A stretch of 24,731 nt of DNA from a virus: positions 1 through 24,731 of the IMG/VR virus record IMGVR_UViG_3300020401_000083; one strand, written 5' to 3'. How positions within the stretch are numbered: position 1 is the stretch's first letter; every line of letters begins with the position of its first letter. The notes below the pieces were generated by a model, which worked only from the letters and a program-made list of their open reading frames with translations, had not been told where the DNA came from and ran no database searches. Positions 1 to 6,860 of the stretch are shown in pieces. A program made the translations under genes and the position numbers.

Positions 1-2
1 GT

Positions 3-203
3 ATGCAAAGTACAAAACAAGCAATGGACTGGCATATTCAAGAAGTTCTAACCTGTGAAGTTCTAAGGTTAGATCCTGATAATAAAATGCTCAAAAAGTT
101 TTTTGAGATGCAAAATCATCATGGAGCAACCATGAGAAACATCAGAAAGCAATATGAGAAACACGGAACATGGAAGGAACCTCTACCTGGGAGTTTATTA
201 TGA
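3..203 (+). CDS. hypothetical phage protein, possibly 5'-truncated
   Basis: This 66-codon frame opens two bases after the window edge, so the true start may lie upstream. The product is charged and mostly helical by composition, with no membrane segment and no motif I recognise. Its stop (TGA 201-203) overlaps the ATG of the next gene at 200 in an ATGA arrangement, a sign of translational coupling that supports this being a real gene. Function unknown. Confidence 0.55.
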   Translation: MQSTKQAMDWHIQEVLTCEVLRLDPDNKMLKKFFEMQNHHGATMRNIRKQYEKHGTWKEPLPGSLL

Positions 204-370
204 GACTTTTTTCTTTTGAACTAGTATTATTTGGTTGGTTGGCATACAACATATTTGTTGAACTGCACGACTGGGTGGCAGAATCATTTGAAGAGAATGA
301 ACAAACTGTTGAAGCACCTAAGCCAGTAAGCAAACCTCTGCACATACAGGAGGCCAATGATGTTAACTAA
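200..370 (+). CDS. small single-pass membrane protein
   Basis: A 56-aa product. I chose the ATG at 200 over an in-frame ATG at 170 because a GGGAG ribosome site (189-193) lies correctly before 200 and the start overlaps the previous stop. The N-terminal half is hydrophobic (LFSFELVLFGWLAYNIFVEL), followed by an acidic tail (ESFEENEQTVE). This fits a short inner-membrane protein with a charged soluble tail. It overlaps the next gene by 14 nt. I do not recognise the family; a role in host membrane modification would be speculation. Confidence 0.6.
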   Translation: MRLFSFELVLFGWLAYNIFVELHDWVAESFEENEQTVEAPKPVSKPLHIQEANDVN

Positions 371-548
371 ATTTATGGTAATAGTTTGGTTAGGATATAA
401 CTACGAACAACCTGTGCTAATAGGCCAAGTTGAAAACTGCGATATAGGAAAACAACAGGCAGAACGTTTACAACCTAATCATAAAACATTTGGTTGTTTT
501 ACGAAAGAACATTGGGATAAAAATAAGTTTTTTATTCTTCGTTGGTAG
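357..548 (+). CDS. small secreted or membrane-tethered protein with two cysteines
   Basis: About 62-63 aa. Two ATGs occur in tandem (357 and 360) behind a perfect AGGAGG (348-353); the spacing favours the second. The N-terminus is hydrophobic (MLTKFMVIVWLGYNY) like a signal or anchor segment, followed by a polar region with Cys at about residues 28 and 47. The Cys-pair layout recurs in other small products of this window (532-801, 19285-19497, 19494-19706). Its 3' end overlaps the convergent minus-strand gene by 17 nt. Function unknown. Confidence 0.6.
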   Translation: MMLTKFMVIVWLGYNYEQPVLIGQVENCDIGKQQAERLQPNHKTFGCFTKEHWDKNKFFILRW

Positions 549-801
549 ATATATTAAACAGAGGCCTTTGAACGGAACGTTTCCAAAAGACTTTTGGATC
601 TTGTGGCTGACAATGTACCTTTACTTGTTCAGCAAGATTTTTATCTATATTTTTAAGGAAGTTATTTTGTGCAAACGTTCTACGTTCTTCACACTCTGCT
701 AATGAGTCATATTGAATGCTGGTCCAACCGTCTGGTTGGGCGAAGTCTCCGGGTGTCCAAACACCGTTAATCAAGAAATAGAAGACCAGCCAGAATTTCA
801 C
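532..801 (-). CDS. small putative exported protein, Cys pair, GTG start
   Basis: An 89-aa product read from a GTG (799-801), 8 nt downstream of the DUF1353-type gene, so probably its operon partner. It starts with a hydrophobic stretch (KFWLVFYFLINGVW), then a segment with Cys37 (SLAECEERR) and Cys64 (VKVHC). This matches a pattern I recall from small cyanophage proteins in which an N-terminal hydrophobic segment is followed by an AECE-like turn and a second Cys. I see no good ribosome site, so coupling to the upstream gene may drive translation. Function unknown. Confidence 0.6.
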   Translation of the reverse strand: MKFWLVFYFLINGVWTPGDFAQPDGWTSIQYDSLAECEERRTFAQNNFLKNIDKNLAEQVKVHCQPQDPKVFWKRSVQRPLFNISTNEE

Positions 802-809
802 GATGAATT

Positions 810-1295
810 TTATATATTATCTTTTGTAGGTACAATTGAACTATTACCAAATAGATCAACTGCTTTCCAAGATGAATATATTTTCCAACCTGCAATTTTA
901 GGCTCTGCATCTTTCATAGCCAACAAAAACACTTTATCAGATGCAACTTTGGCCTGTTTGATCAACTCTTTATCTTCTTTGTCCTTCATCTTCCAACGAT
1001 ACTGTCTTATGCTCTTGTATAGTAAGTCGTGGATTATTGCCGCTCTTGCCACATCAAATGGTGCTATTGCCCACCACATTGCTCTTGGAACAGATGCTAA
1101 ATCTGTTACAAACCCTGTTGGCACTGTGATAGTTTCTGTTTTGTTAGTATCTCTTTTTACTTTGACACCAACACCTTTTAATGCTTTGATTTCTTCTACT
1201 GTGAGGTCTTTTGTTGTGTATGATAAGTCTCTACCCAAAATCCACTTACGTGGAGGATTAAATTCTGCCATTATTTTGGCGTTAAACTGTCCCAT
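810..1295 (-). CDS. DUF1353 family protein
   Basis: A 161-aa soluble protein. Residues around 57-72 read VPTGFVTDLASVPRAMWW and are followed by AAIIHDLLYKS. This 'GFxTDxASVPR ... xxIHDxLY' signature is typical of the DUF1353 family found in many phages, often near tail or lysis genes. Its biochemical role is not established; the conserved Asp and His residues suggest a metal or catalytic site. An AAAGG ribosome site precedes the ATG, and a CATAAATA late-type promoter lies about 30 nt upstream on the same strand. The long plus-strand frame opposite this gene is a shadow. Confidence 0.8.
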   Translation of the reverse strand: MGQFNAKIMAEFNPPRKWILGRDLSYTTKDLTVEEIKALKGVGVKVKRDTNKTETITVPTGFVTDLASVPRAMWWAIAPFDVARAAIIHDLLYKSIRQYRWKMKDKEDKELIKQAKVASDKVFLLAMKDAEPKIAGWKIYSSWKAVDLFGNSSIVPTKDNI

Positions 1296-1325
1296 ATTAA
1301 ACCTTTCGCTTTCTCATTATGATAA

Positions 1326-1333
1326 TATTTATG
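1326..1333 (-). promoter_or_regulatory. late-type promoter CATAAATA for the minus-strand unit
   Basis: On the minus strand this reads CATAAATA, one mismatch from the T4 late promoter core TATAAATA (known from T4, sigma gp55). It lies about 30 nt before the ATG at 1295, in the divergent gap between 1295 and 1369. Confidence 0.5.
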
Positions 1334-1342
1334 TTCAAAAGC

Positions 1343-1350
1343 AATAAATA
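1343..1350 (+). promoter_or_regulatory. late-type promoter AATAAATA for the 1369-5245 operon
   Basis: AATAAATA 19 nt before the ATG at 1369, followed by an AAGGA ribosome site. It sits 10 nt from the oppositely oriented CATAAATA, giving a back-to-back late promoter pair. Confidence 0.5.
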
Positions 1351-1368
1351 CATTTAAGGAACTGCAAA

Positions 1369-1629
1369 ATGAAAAAACGAACTAGGTCAATATTAGAAGA
1401 ATTAAACAATCTGCATCAGAAACGTGATTCAGATAGTTTTATTGCTACCACAGGTAATAATATCATTGAAAGTGCTATTAATTTACTGCAACGTATTAAT
1501 TCAGAATACGACGAAGAAACTGCATTAGATCTAGAACGTAGATTTATCAATAGTATTAAATCATCAGATCCACGTAAATTTAAACGTGGTGTTCAGAAAG
1601 TTGTAGAGTCCAAGAAAAAGGAACTATAA
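1369..1629 (+). CDS. conserved T4-like phage hypothetical protein
   Basis: An 86-aa helical, strongly charged protein. The segment YDEETALDLERRFINSIK and its basic C-terminus (RKFKRGVQKVVESKKKEL) resemble a small conserved protein I recall from T4-like cyanophages, where no function is known. First gene of a late operon, with a one-base stop/start overlap (TAATG) to the next gene. No membrane segment or catalytic motif is visible. Confidence 0.7.
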   Translation: MKKRTRSILEELNNLHQKRDSDSFIATTGNNIIESAINLLQRINSEYDEETALDLERRFINSIKSSDPRKFKRGVQKVVESKKKEL

Positions 1630-2384
1630 TGCTACTCACCGAAGGCGGAAATATCTTTAAAGATGAAACTGGTAAACCAGTCACTGGACGTATCAATCAA
1701 GCCGATGTTGATCCTACTCTACAATACGTAGAAAAGATTACAGGATTACCGCTTGTTGATAACAAACTTGGTTCAACAGGCATCCGTAGTACAAGTGGTG
1801 ATTTAGATGTAGCAGTTGACAAAGATAAAGTTAACAAGGATAGTTTAGTTGCAAAGTTAAAAGCATGGAAAGACAAGAACGCACCCAATGATGATGACAG
1901 AGCCTGGATTGCAAAGTCAGGAATCACAGTACACTTTAAGACTCCTATCAAAGGAGATGCAAAGAATGGATATGTACAAACTGACTTAATGTTTGGCGAA
2001 CCAGAGTTAATGAAGTTCGCAATGAAAGGTTCAGGAGACGATACGCCTTACAAAGGTAGACACAGAGCAATTTTAATAAGCAGTATTGCAAAAGCACAAG
2101 GATATAAATTTAATGCAGGACAAGGACTAGTAGACAGAATTACAAATAAATCTATATCTAAAAATGCAGATGAAATAGCAAAAACTATACTTGGTCAAGG
2201 TGCTTCAGGCAAAGACTTAGATAGTGTTGAATCTATAATTGCAAAGATAAAAGGTGATCCCAACTATCAGAATTTAATTGCTGACGCCGTTGACAAGTTT
2301 AAAGAAGAAGGTTTAGAATTACCTGAACAAGCAAATTTAGATCAAACAGGAACGATGCGTGAAATTTTAGATAGGTTGGTATAA
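1629..2384 (+). CDS. predicted polymerase-beta-fold nucleotidyltransferase-like protein
   Basis: A 251-aa protein. Residues 48-62 contain GSTGIRSTSGDLDVAV: the GS motif followed by DxD (Asp58, Asp60), the hallmark of the polymerase-beta nucleotidyltransferase fold. A third candidate metal ligand, Asp119 (VQTDLMF), lies in a suitable beta-strand. The family transfers NMP to nucleic acids, proteins or small molecules; the substrate here cannot be told. The N-terminus MLLTEG weakly resembles the targeting-like motif of its neighbours. It is coupled by TAATG overlaps on both sides (1627-1629 and 2382-2384), so it is probably made together with the ligase-like protein downstream. Confidence 0.65.
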   Translation: MLLTEGGNIFKDETGKPVTGRINQADVDPTLQYVEKITGLPLVDNKLGSTGIRSTSGDLDVAVDKDKVNKDSLVAKLKAWKDKNAPNDDDRAWIAKSGITVHFKTPIKGDAKNGYVQTDLMFGEPELMKFAMKGSGDDTPYKGRHRAILISSIAKAQGYKFNAGQGLVDRITNKSISKNADEIAKTILGQGASGKDLDSVESIIAKIKGDPNYQNLIADAVDKFKEEGLELPEQANLDQTGTMREILDRLV

Positions 2385-3925
2385 TGAAGATTAAAGAAAT
2401 AGTATTTGAAGCAAAACGCATTCCACGTAAAAAAGGTCAAAAAGCAAATTCAAAAAAACATTCTGATCTATACACAGATGAAAATCCTAAAGGAACAATA
2501 CACGGCCTAGGCTTTAAAGATGAAGCAACCGCAAGATCAAGTGTTGCAAAAATACGTAAGTCTGGAAGAAGTCATGCACATAAAATACAGGCCGCAGTAG
2601 CAATGGAGCAAAGAGCAAAGGCGGCAGGCAAGGCAGGCCCGGCATCTATATATAGAAAATATATTAATTCAATGAAGAAGAAAACAAAAGCAAAGAATGA
2701 AGCCGCGGGTGTAGGAATAGTTACAAAACAAAATGCTACCAAAGATGTTCCAGTAGGCGGCGAGTATATGAATGTTAAGAAACTAGGTTTAGGCAAAGGT
2801 AAACCTAAAAAAATAAAAGAATCAGTTATTAGAGAGGCAGAGGCACGTATTCAACACGCCGAGGACCTTGTATTTTTTGATGGCTCACGTGGAGCCAAAC
2901 GTGCTTTAGGTGAACTAAAGCAGTTAGCATCAGGAGGCGAAAATGTCACAATCAAATGGGACGGATCTCCCGCAGTCATTTTTGGAAGGAATGATAATGG
3001 AGAGTTTATCTTTACCGACAAATCAGGATTTAGTGCAAAAGGATACGATGGTAAAGCGAAATCAGGAGACGATGTTGAAAAGATGTTTATGGCTAGACCA
3101 GGAGCACAGAAAAATCCTGAAGGGTACAAAGCCTTAGCAGGCAAAATGAAAAGTGCATATAGCACATTTGAAAGTGCAGTACCAACAAGTTTTAAGGGTT
3201 ACTTCAAAGGTGACCTTTTGTATTTCAACACACCAGTTGAAAAAAATGGGCAGTTTATTTTTAAACCTAATATTGTTCAATATGCAGTTCCAACCGACAG
3301 CAATTTAGGTAAGAAGATTGCCCGTAGTGATGTGGGCGTTGTAATTCATCGTTTAATGGATGAAGAAGGACGAGAAAGTACACTAAAGGATTTCGATATC
3401 TTCCAAGGTTCGAAACTACTTGTGATTCCTCCCATCACGATTGAACAAGCACCTCGAGTTGACGACACTAGTGTAAGAAGACTTGAGGCGCTTGTCTCTA
3501 AAAATGCTGGTGCGATAGATGATTTTCTTAACGATCAAAAGTTAAGGGAAATGAAACTTACAGACTTACCTAAGATCCTGTATGCATACTTGAATAGTAA
3601 AGTTGATTCAGGATTAGATAATCTGGGTAAAGGTTTCATGGGTTGGTTGCAGTCAAGTAACGTGTCTGCACCCAAACAGGCAAAAATAGCAGAGTACGTA
3701 AAGACAAACATAAGAACGTTTGGTGCTATATGGCAAACTGTTGAAGGTATTATGAATGTAAAAAATAATATAATCGATCAGTTGGATAACCAAAAAGGCA
3801 CTGTATCTGCAACAATAAATGGCAAGCCAGGAGGCGAAGGTTATGTACTTCAACACCCGGCAGGCGATATTAAATTAGTAAATAGAAGTGGATTTTCTGC
3901 GGCCAATAGAGCAGTAGAAAGATAG
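2384..3925 (+). CDS. conserved phage protein with RNA-ligase-like nucleotidyltransferase motifs (DUF6267-like)
   Basis: 513 aa in two parts. Residues 1 to about 140 are basic, with a conserved KKHSDLYTDENPKGTIHGLG block (25-43) seen in other viral proteins of unknown role. Residues 144-513 contain KWDGSPAVIFGR (K191-x-D193-G194), like motif I of covalent nucleotidyltransferases (ligase/capping superfamily); FKGYFKGDLLYF (270-281), like motif III; EGYVL (485-489), like motif IV; and DIKLVNR (495-501), like motif V. Lys191 would be the adenylylated residue. The long gap between motifs III and IV is unusual, so activity is uncertain. The C-terminal part resembles what I recall as DUF6267 in cyanophages. 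The N-terminus (MKIKEIVFEAKR) resembles a capsid-targeting peptide, and KIKESVIREAEAR at 143-155 repeats it, suggesting a fusion of two proteins. Confidence 0.7.
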   Translation: MKIKEIVFEAKRIPRKKGQKANSKKHSDLYTDENPKGTIHGLGFKDEATARSSVAKIRKSGRSHAHKIQAAVAMEQRAKAAGKAGPASIYRKYINSMKKKTKAKNEAAGVGIVTKQNATKDVPVGGEYMNVKKLGLGKGKPKKIKESVIREAEARIQHAEDLVFFDGSRGAKRALGELKQLASGGENVTIKWDGSPAVIFGRNDNGEFIFTDKSGFSAKGYDGKAKSGDDVEKMFMARPGAQKNPEGYKALAGKMKSAYSTFESAVPTSFKGYFKGDLLYFNTPVEKNGQFIFKPNIVQYAVPTDSNLGKKIARSDVGVVIHRLMDEEGRESTLKDFDIFQGSKLLVIPPITIEQAPRVDDTSVRRLEALVSKNAGAIDDFLNDQKLREMKLTDLPKILYAYLNSKVDSGLDNLGKGFMGWLQSSNVSAPKQAKIAEYVKTNIRTFGAIWQTVEGIMNVKNNIIDQLDNQKGTVSATINGKPGGEGYVLQHPAGDIKLVNRSGFSAANRAVER

Positions 3926-3935
3926 GAGCAAACAA

Positions 3936-4361
3936 ATGAAAATAAAAGAAATGATAGACGACATCAAGGTAAAAGAAATTGATGACGATATGAGAGACTT
4001 AGGTCTTGATGGACCTGATTCAGCAGATGATGACAATGCTGGAATGGATCCTGAATTTAAACAAACACCAATGATTATACAAGTGGGCAAAGTAATTGAC
4101 TCAAGAGGTAATCCTAATCCTGTAAAGGCTGTAAAAACAGACGATGGTAAGGAACACCCAATTACTCCAGACCAAGCAAGTGCAATCAAAATGTTTTTGA
4201 CTGCAAACTATGACATTCAAAAGAAACGTCAGTTTACAAAAGATGTACAAAACAGTGAAACATTAGGTGCGTTGTTAAAAGGCAAATCCCCTACAGAGAT
4301 GAAAGACATTTTCCTTAAAATGTATGCACCAAAAGGTAGAGAACAAAGCGCCTACGCATAA
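3936..4361 (+). CDS. conserved phage hypothetical protein, MKIKE N-terminus
   Basis: A 141-aa protein with a very acidic first third (DDDMRDLGLDGPDSADDDN) and a conserved-looking core (KVIDSRGNPNPVKAVKTDDG, ITPDQASAIKMFL) that I recall from T4-like cyanophages without function. AGGAG (3924-3928) precedes the ATG at good spacing and overlaps the previous stop. The N-terminus MKIKEMIDD matches the one at 2384, an identical first five residues in two adjacent unrelated genes. A role inside the head is an inference from that motif. Confidence 0.65.
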   Translation: MKIKEMIDDIKVKEIDDDMRDLGLDGPDSADDDNAGMDPEFKQTPMIIQVGKVIDSRGNPNPVKAVKTDDGKEHPITPDQASAIKMFLTANYDIQKKRQFTKDVQNSETLGALLKGKSPTEMKDIFLKMYAPKGREQSAYA

Positions 4362-4372
4362 GGATTAAGATA

Positions 4373-5245
4373 ATGGAGTTTATCCAGGAGATATACGAAG
4401 CGAGGATGACTCGCAATAGTAGTAATCAAAAGGTACTAACGTACACAGATTGTTGTGAACGTGCATACCTTACAATGCTCGTGTTGGAATTGCTTAGACG
4501 CTTTCCGCAGACTGCTCCTACGGCTCATGGATATGCAAAATCAACTAGTGGATATGACTCCTACAAACATTTTAGAATGAATGGCACTGACCTATACAAC
4601 TTCGTATATTTTATTACAGGTGATAATGAAGTGCTTAAAAAACTAAAAGATCCAAAAGGGGCATTGGGTATGAGAAATCAAACAACAATGCCTTTGATGA
4701 ACTTCAATAGATACATCACAAGATTGTCACAAGGACTTGCACCTAACATGGAAGATCAAAACGTGTTTATGCGAGTTGAAACTGCTCTAAGGATAAACAA
4801 CACTGACTACAAGGCAGTACGTAGAAACATTTTTAACTTTAATAGATTGTCTACACCTGAGAAACAAAAGACTGTTACTAGATTGTTGTTGGCATCAAGA
4901 GCCAAGTTACGTTCAAGTGATATAATAGAACACCTTGAAAAACTTGCGGCAATAAAAGATTATGAAACAAGAACTGTCAAGGACACAGAACCAACTGTGT
5001 CTATGCCTGACTTGCCAATTGATCAAAACCAGTTAGCATTTTATAGATACCTTGTTGGTGCACCTAATCTAATGTTAACTAAAAAGTTTTTAGAATTAGC
5101 AGTGCAAGGTAAAAGTATTCCGCCACAGTTTGTAAAAGCATACTTTCCTGCAATTAAAACTATAGATAATATAGTAAAAGGCGGTCCTGCCTTTATTTCC
5201 ATGCTAAGAGCACTAGAAAAACGTGCAAAACAGTCCAAAAGATAG
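4373..5245 (+). CDS. conserved phage hypothetical protein, capsid-targeting-like N-terminus
   Basis: 290 aa, basic and largely helical, with no recognised catalytic motif or membrane segment. It begins MEFIQEIYEARM, very like the start of T4 Alt (MELITELFDE), and would offer an I-x-E/A cleavage site of the T4 gp21 type after Glu9. AAGGA (4360-4364) serves as ribosome site. Last gene of the 1369-5245 operon; an 83-nt gap with a new late promoter follows. The protein could be an ejected or internal head protein, but nothing in the body of the sequence proves this. Confidence 0.6.
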   Translation: MEFIQEIYEARMTRNSSNQKVLTYTDCCERAYLTMLVLELLRRFPQTAPTAHGYAKSTSGYDSYKHFRMNGTDLYNFVYFITGDNEVLKKLKDPKGALGMRNQTTMPLMNFNRYITRLSQGLAPNMEDQNVFMRVETALRINNTDYKAVRRNIFNFNRLSTPEKQKTVTRLLLASRAKLRSSDIIEHLEKLAAIKDYETRTVKDTEPTVSMPDLPIDQNQLAFYRYLVGAPNLMLTKKFLELAVQGKSIPPQFVKAYFPAIKTIDNIVKGGPAFISMLRALEKRAKQSKR

Positions 5246-5262
5246 TATCTTTACCAAAATAG

Positions 5263-5270
5263 ACTAAATA
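5263..5270 (+). promoter_or_regulatory. late-type promoter ACTAAATA
   Basis: CTAAATA is a form of late promoter core that I recall in T4-like marine phages. It lies 58 nt before the ATG at 5329 and just upstream of a perfect hairpin, so the transcript would begin at about 5276. Confidence 0.5.
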
Positions 5271-5282
5271 TTATTGTAAACG

Positions 5283-5300
5283 CATCGCAGAGTAGCGATG
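5283..5300 (+). promoter_or_regulatory. 5'UTR hairpin
   Basis: CATCGC (5283-5288) and GCGATG (5295-5300) form a perfect 6-bp stem with a 6-nt loop, close to the expected mRNA 5' end. Such 5' hairpins stabilise highly expressed messages; that role is inferred. Confidence 0.5.
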
Positions 5301-5328
5301 AGTCATTTAGAGAAAATAGGAGAGAAAA

Positions 5329-5670
5329 ATGGCAGGTATAACAAGAGTAAACGGTTTTGGACAGTACGCACAAGGTAGTGTTTATTCCGTAGCACAATTA
5401 AAAGCATTCCTTATCGACGCTGGTGGATCATTAGCGGCAGAAGACGATGGGGCAAAAGAAGCAATGGAACTTTTAATTCAAGAAGTTCAACCATTAATGT
5501 ACTACTCAACTGGAACAGACGGTTCTGTAACAGTAGTATGTGACGGTCATGGTGTTGACGCGGCATCTATGCAGGCAAGAATCAGAGCATTAGGTTCAAC
5601 TGCAGGTCCAAACAACTACGACTTCACAGGTGCAACTGTAACAGCGGCATCGGCTTTAGTAGCAAGTTAA
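5329..5670 (+). CDS. probable abundant small structural (virion) protein
   Basis: A 113-aa protein rich in Ala, Gly, Ser and Thr, with few charges and a composition like capsid decoration or tail proteins (N-terminal MAGITRVNGFGQYAQGSVY; C-terminal GATVTAASALVAS). It stands alone between a late promoter with 5'UTR hairpin and a strong terminator, with a near-perfect ribosome site AGGAGA (5318-5323). That design is expected for a product needed in large amounts. I recall similar short proteins in marine T4-like phages but no firm function. A decoration or head-tail protein is a guess. Confidence 0.65.
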   Translation: MAGITRVNGFGQYAQGSVYSVAQLKAFLIDAGGSLAAEDDGAKEAMELLIQEVQPLMYYSTGTDGSVTVVCDGHGVDAASMQARIRALGSTAGPNNYDFTGATVTAASALVAS

Positions 5671-5709
5671 TAGACACTGAAGCAAGAGTAGTTACACTAC
5701 TAAACTTAA

Positions 5710-5740
5710 AAGGGCTCGGATTTATTCGGGCCCTTTTTTT
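5710..5740 (+). terminator. rho-independent terminator
   Basis: AAGGGCTCG (5710-5718) pairs with CGGGCCCTT (5727-5735), including one G-T pair, extended by two further pairs, and is followed by a T run to 5740. It closes the single-gene unit of the 113-aa protein. Confidence 0.85.
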
Positions 5741-5745
5741 ATGAC

Positions 5746-5753
5746 TATAAGTA
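5746..5753 (+). promoter_or_regulatory. late-type promoter TATAAGTA
   Basis: TATAAGTA, one mismatch from TATAAATA, directly after the terminator. With T4 late spacing (core at -13 to -6) the transcript would start at 5759, the A of an in-frame ATG. Confidence 0.4.
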
Positions 5754-5758
5754 TTGCT

Positions 5759-6175
5759 ATGAACGTAGAAGTCAAGACACTAGTAGACATTACAGAAACA
5801 AAAAAGAATAAACATAATTGTCCTGATAAACTTTTGGTTTTACAACAGGCTAATTTTAACACATTCTTTCAAACACTTTCATTAAGGTTTAATCCTTACT
5901 ATGATGCTAGTCCTGTTTTGGCTCGCAAAGAACTTACAGAAGAAGATGGGTTTGGTAGCGAATATAAAGGTATGCACAACGTATGGACCTTTATGTTTAG
6001 ACTTGAAACTGCGGTTGCAGGATTGGATATAGAAGCCATAAAAGATGACTTTGATTTAGTTCCTATAATTAAGAATTTGAACGAAAGCATTGTGATAAAT
6101 ACTAGTGCATTCAGAACTAAAGATAAACAAAGTACAAATATTGTGTTTAACCGAGTAGATAATACTACTGAGTAA
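5759..6175 (+). CDS. conserved phage hypothetical protein, possibly leaderless
   Basis: 138 aa from the ATG at 5759; an in-frame ATG at 5741 would add six residues but lies in the T-tail of the terminator and upstream of the predicted transcription start. Neither has a ribosome site. The product (VDITETKKNKHN..., ...MHNVWTFMFRLETAV..., ...DFDLVPIIKNLNESI...) is a mixed alpha/beta soluble protein with no known motif. I faintly recall such proteins in T4-like cyanophages. Function unknown. Confidence 0.6.
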   Translation: MNVEVKTLVDITETKKNKHNCPDKLLVLQQANFNTFFQTLSLRFNPYYDASPVLARKELTEEDGFGSEYKGMHNVWTFMFRLETAVAGLDIEAIKDDFDLVPIIKNLNESIVINTSAFRTKDKQSTNIVFNRVDNTTE

Positions 6176-6190
6176 CACGGTAAATAATAT

Positions 6191-6210
6191 TGTTATAGAG
6201 AATAACATTT
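6191..6210 (+). terminator. weak hairpin, possible terminator or RNA structure
   Basis: TGTTAT (6191-6196) and ATAACA (6202-6207) form a 6-bp AT-rich stem with a 5-nt loop, followed by only three T. It lies between the stop at 6175 and the gene at 6286. The rest of the 110-nt gap shows nothing I can name. Confidence 0.3.
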
Positions 6211-6285
6211 AGGCAAACTATACATCTAAAGCAGGCAAAGTAAAAAGGCCCCTACCCAGAGAACAAATGGTATGGAGAGATAGAG

Positions 6286-6522
6286 ATGGCAAGAGCCACT
6301 AGTTTAGAAAGAGAAAACTTAGAAGCACACGTTGATTTGTGCGAACAGAGATATGAGAACTTAAACACTCGATTAACAAAGATCGAGGAGAAAGTGGAAC
6401 ATATCCATAACGACATTACCCATGGTAATAAGTCGATGATTAAAGTTATCATAGGTGCAACAGGTACTATTGTTGCTGGCCTACTCTCTACCATTGTAGT
6501 AATCCTACTTAATCTTAACTAA
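6286..6522 (+). CDS. small coiled-coil plus membrane protein (XhlA/holin-like)
   Basis: 78 aa. Residues 5-45 form a likely coiled coil (LERENLEAHVDLCEQRYENL, then TRLTKIEEKVEHIHNDI) and residues 52-76 a membrane helix (IKVIIGATGTIVAGLLSTIVVILL). This architecture matches the hemolysin XhlA-type and related small phage membrane proteins, sometimes tied to lysis. GGAGAGA (6274-6280) sets the start. I recall near-identical proteins in T4-like cyanophages annotated only as hypothetical, so a holin or antiholin role is possible but unproven. Confidence 0.65.
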   Translation: MARATSLERENLEAHVDLCEQRYENLNTRLTKIEEKVEHIHNDITHGNKSMIKVIIGATGTIVAGLLSTIVVILLNLN

Positions 6523-6532
6523 AGTCCAATCG

Positions 6533-6540
6533 CATAAATA
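6533..6540 (+). promoter_or_regulatory. late-type promoter CATAAATA
   Basis: CATAAATA ends 8 nt before the ATG at 6549. With T4 late spacing the start of transcription would be about 6546, giving a 3-nt leader. Confidence 0.5.
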
Positions 6541-6548
6541 CTAGTGTT

Positions 6549-6860
6549 ATGCTAGTGAATGAAATCGTATCAGCAATATTAGAGAAAAGAATATGGGCAA
6601 AGTCTGGAAACAAGGTTGTCCGTAAGTACAGATGTACGTCTGGCATAAGAAAGAATAGAATCGTATCCAATATAGGACAATGCTTTGCGGCGCCAAATGT
6701 AAAGGCTAGAATTAGACTTAAAAGAACTAGAGCAAGACTTGGTTCAAGAATGGCACGTAAGGCACGTAGAACAAAACGTACAAATCCAGCATCACGTAGA
6801 GTAGCCGCTTTGAATAAAGCAGGTAGCAGAAGGGCACCTAGAAGTGCAAGAAGAAGATGA
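6549..6860 (+). CDS. arginine-rich protamine-like DNA-binding protein, copy 1
   Basis: 103 aa. After an N-terminal MLVNEIVSAILEKRIW the protein is extremely basic: a conserved KVVRKYRCTSG block at 22-32, then Arg/Lys runs to the end (SRMARKARRTKRTNPASRR, SARRR). Such composition means nucleic-acid binding or condensation. Paralogue of the next gene, sharing VRKYRCTSG-x-RK-x-RIVS and a second Cys. The N-terminus resembles the T4 capsid-targeting peptide, with a possible cleavage site I-L-E/K. I infer an internal head protein that neutralises packaged DNA or travels with it. No ribosome site is visible; the late promoter leaves almost no leader. An RNA-binding role cannot be excluded. Confidence 0.7.
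   Translation: MLVNEIVSAILEKRIWAKSGNKVVRKYRCTSGIRKNRIVSNIGQCFAAPNVKARIRLKRTRARLGSRMARKARRTKRTNPASRRVAALNKAGSRRAPRSARRR

Noticed and set aside
712-1347. 211-aa plus-strand open frame
   Set aside because: It lies opposite the DUF1353-type gene and the small GTG-start gene. The minus-strand product has the family signature; the plus frame has no ribosome site and odd composition.
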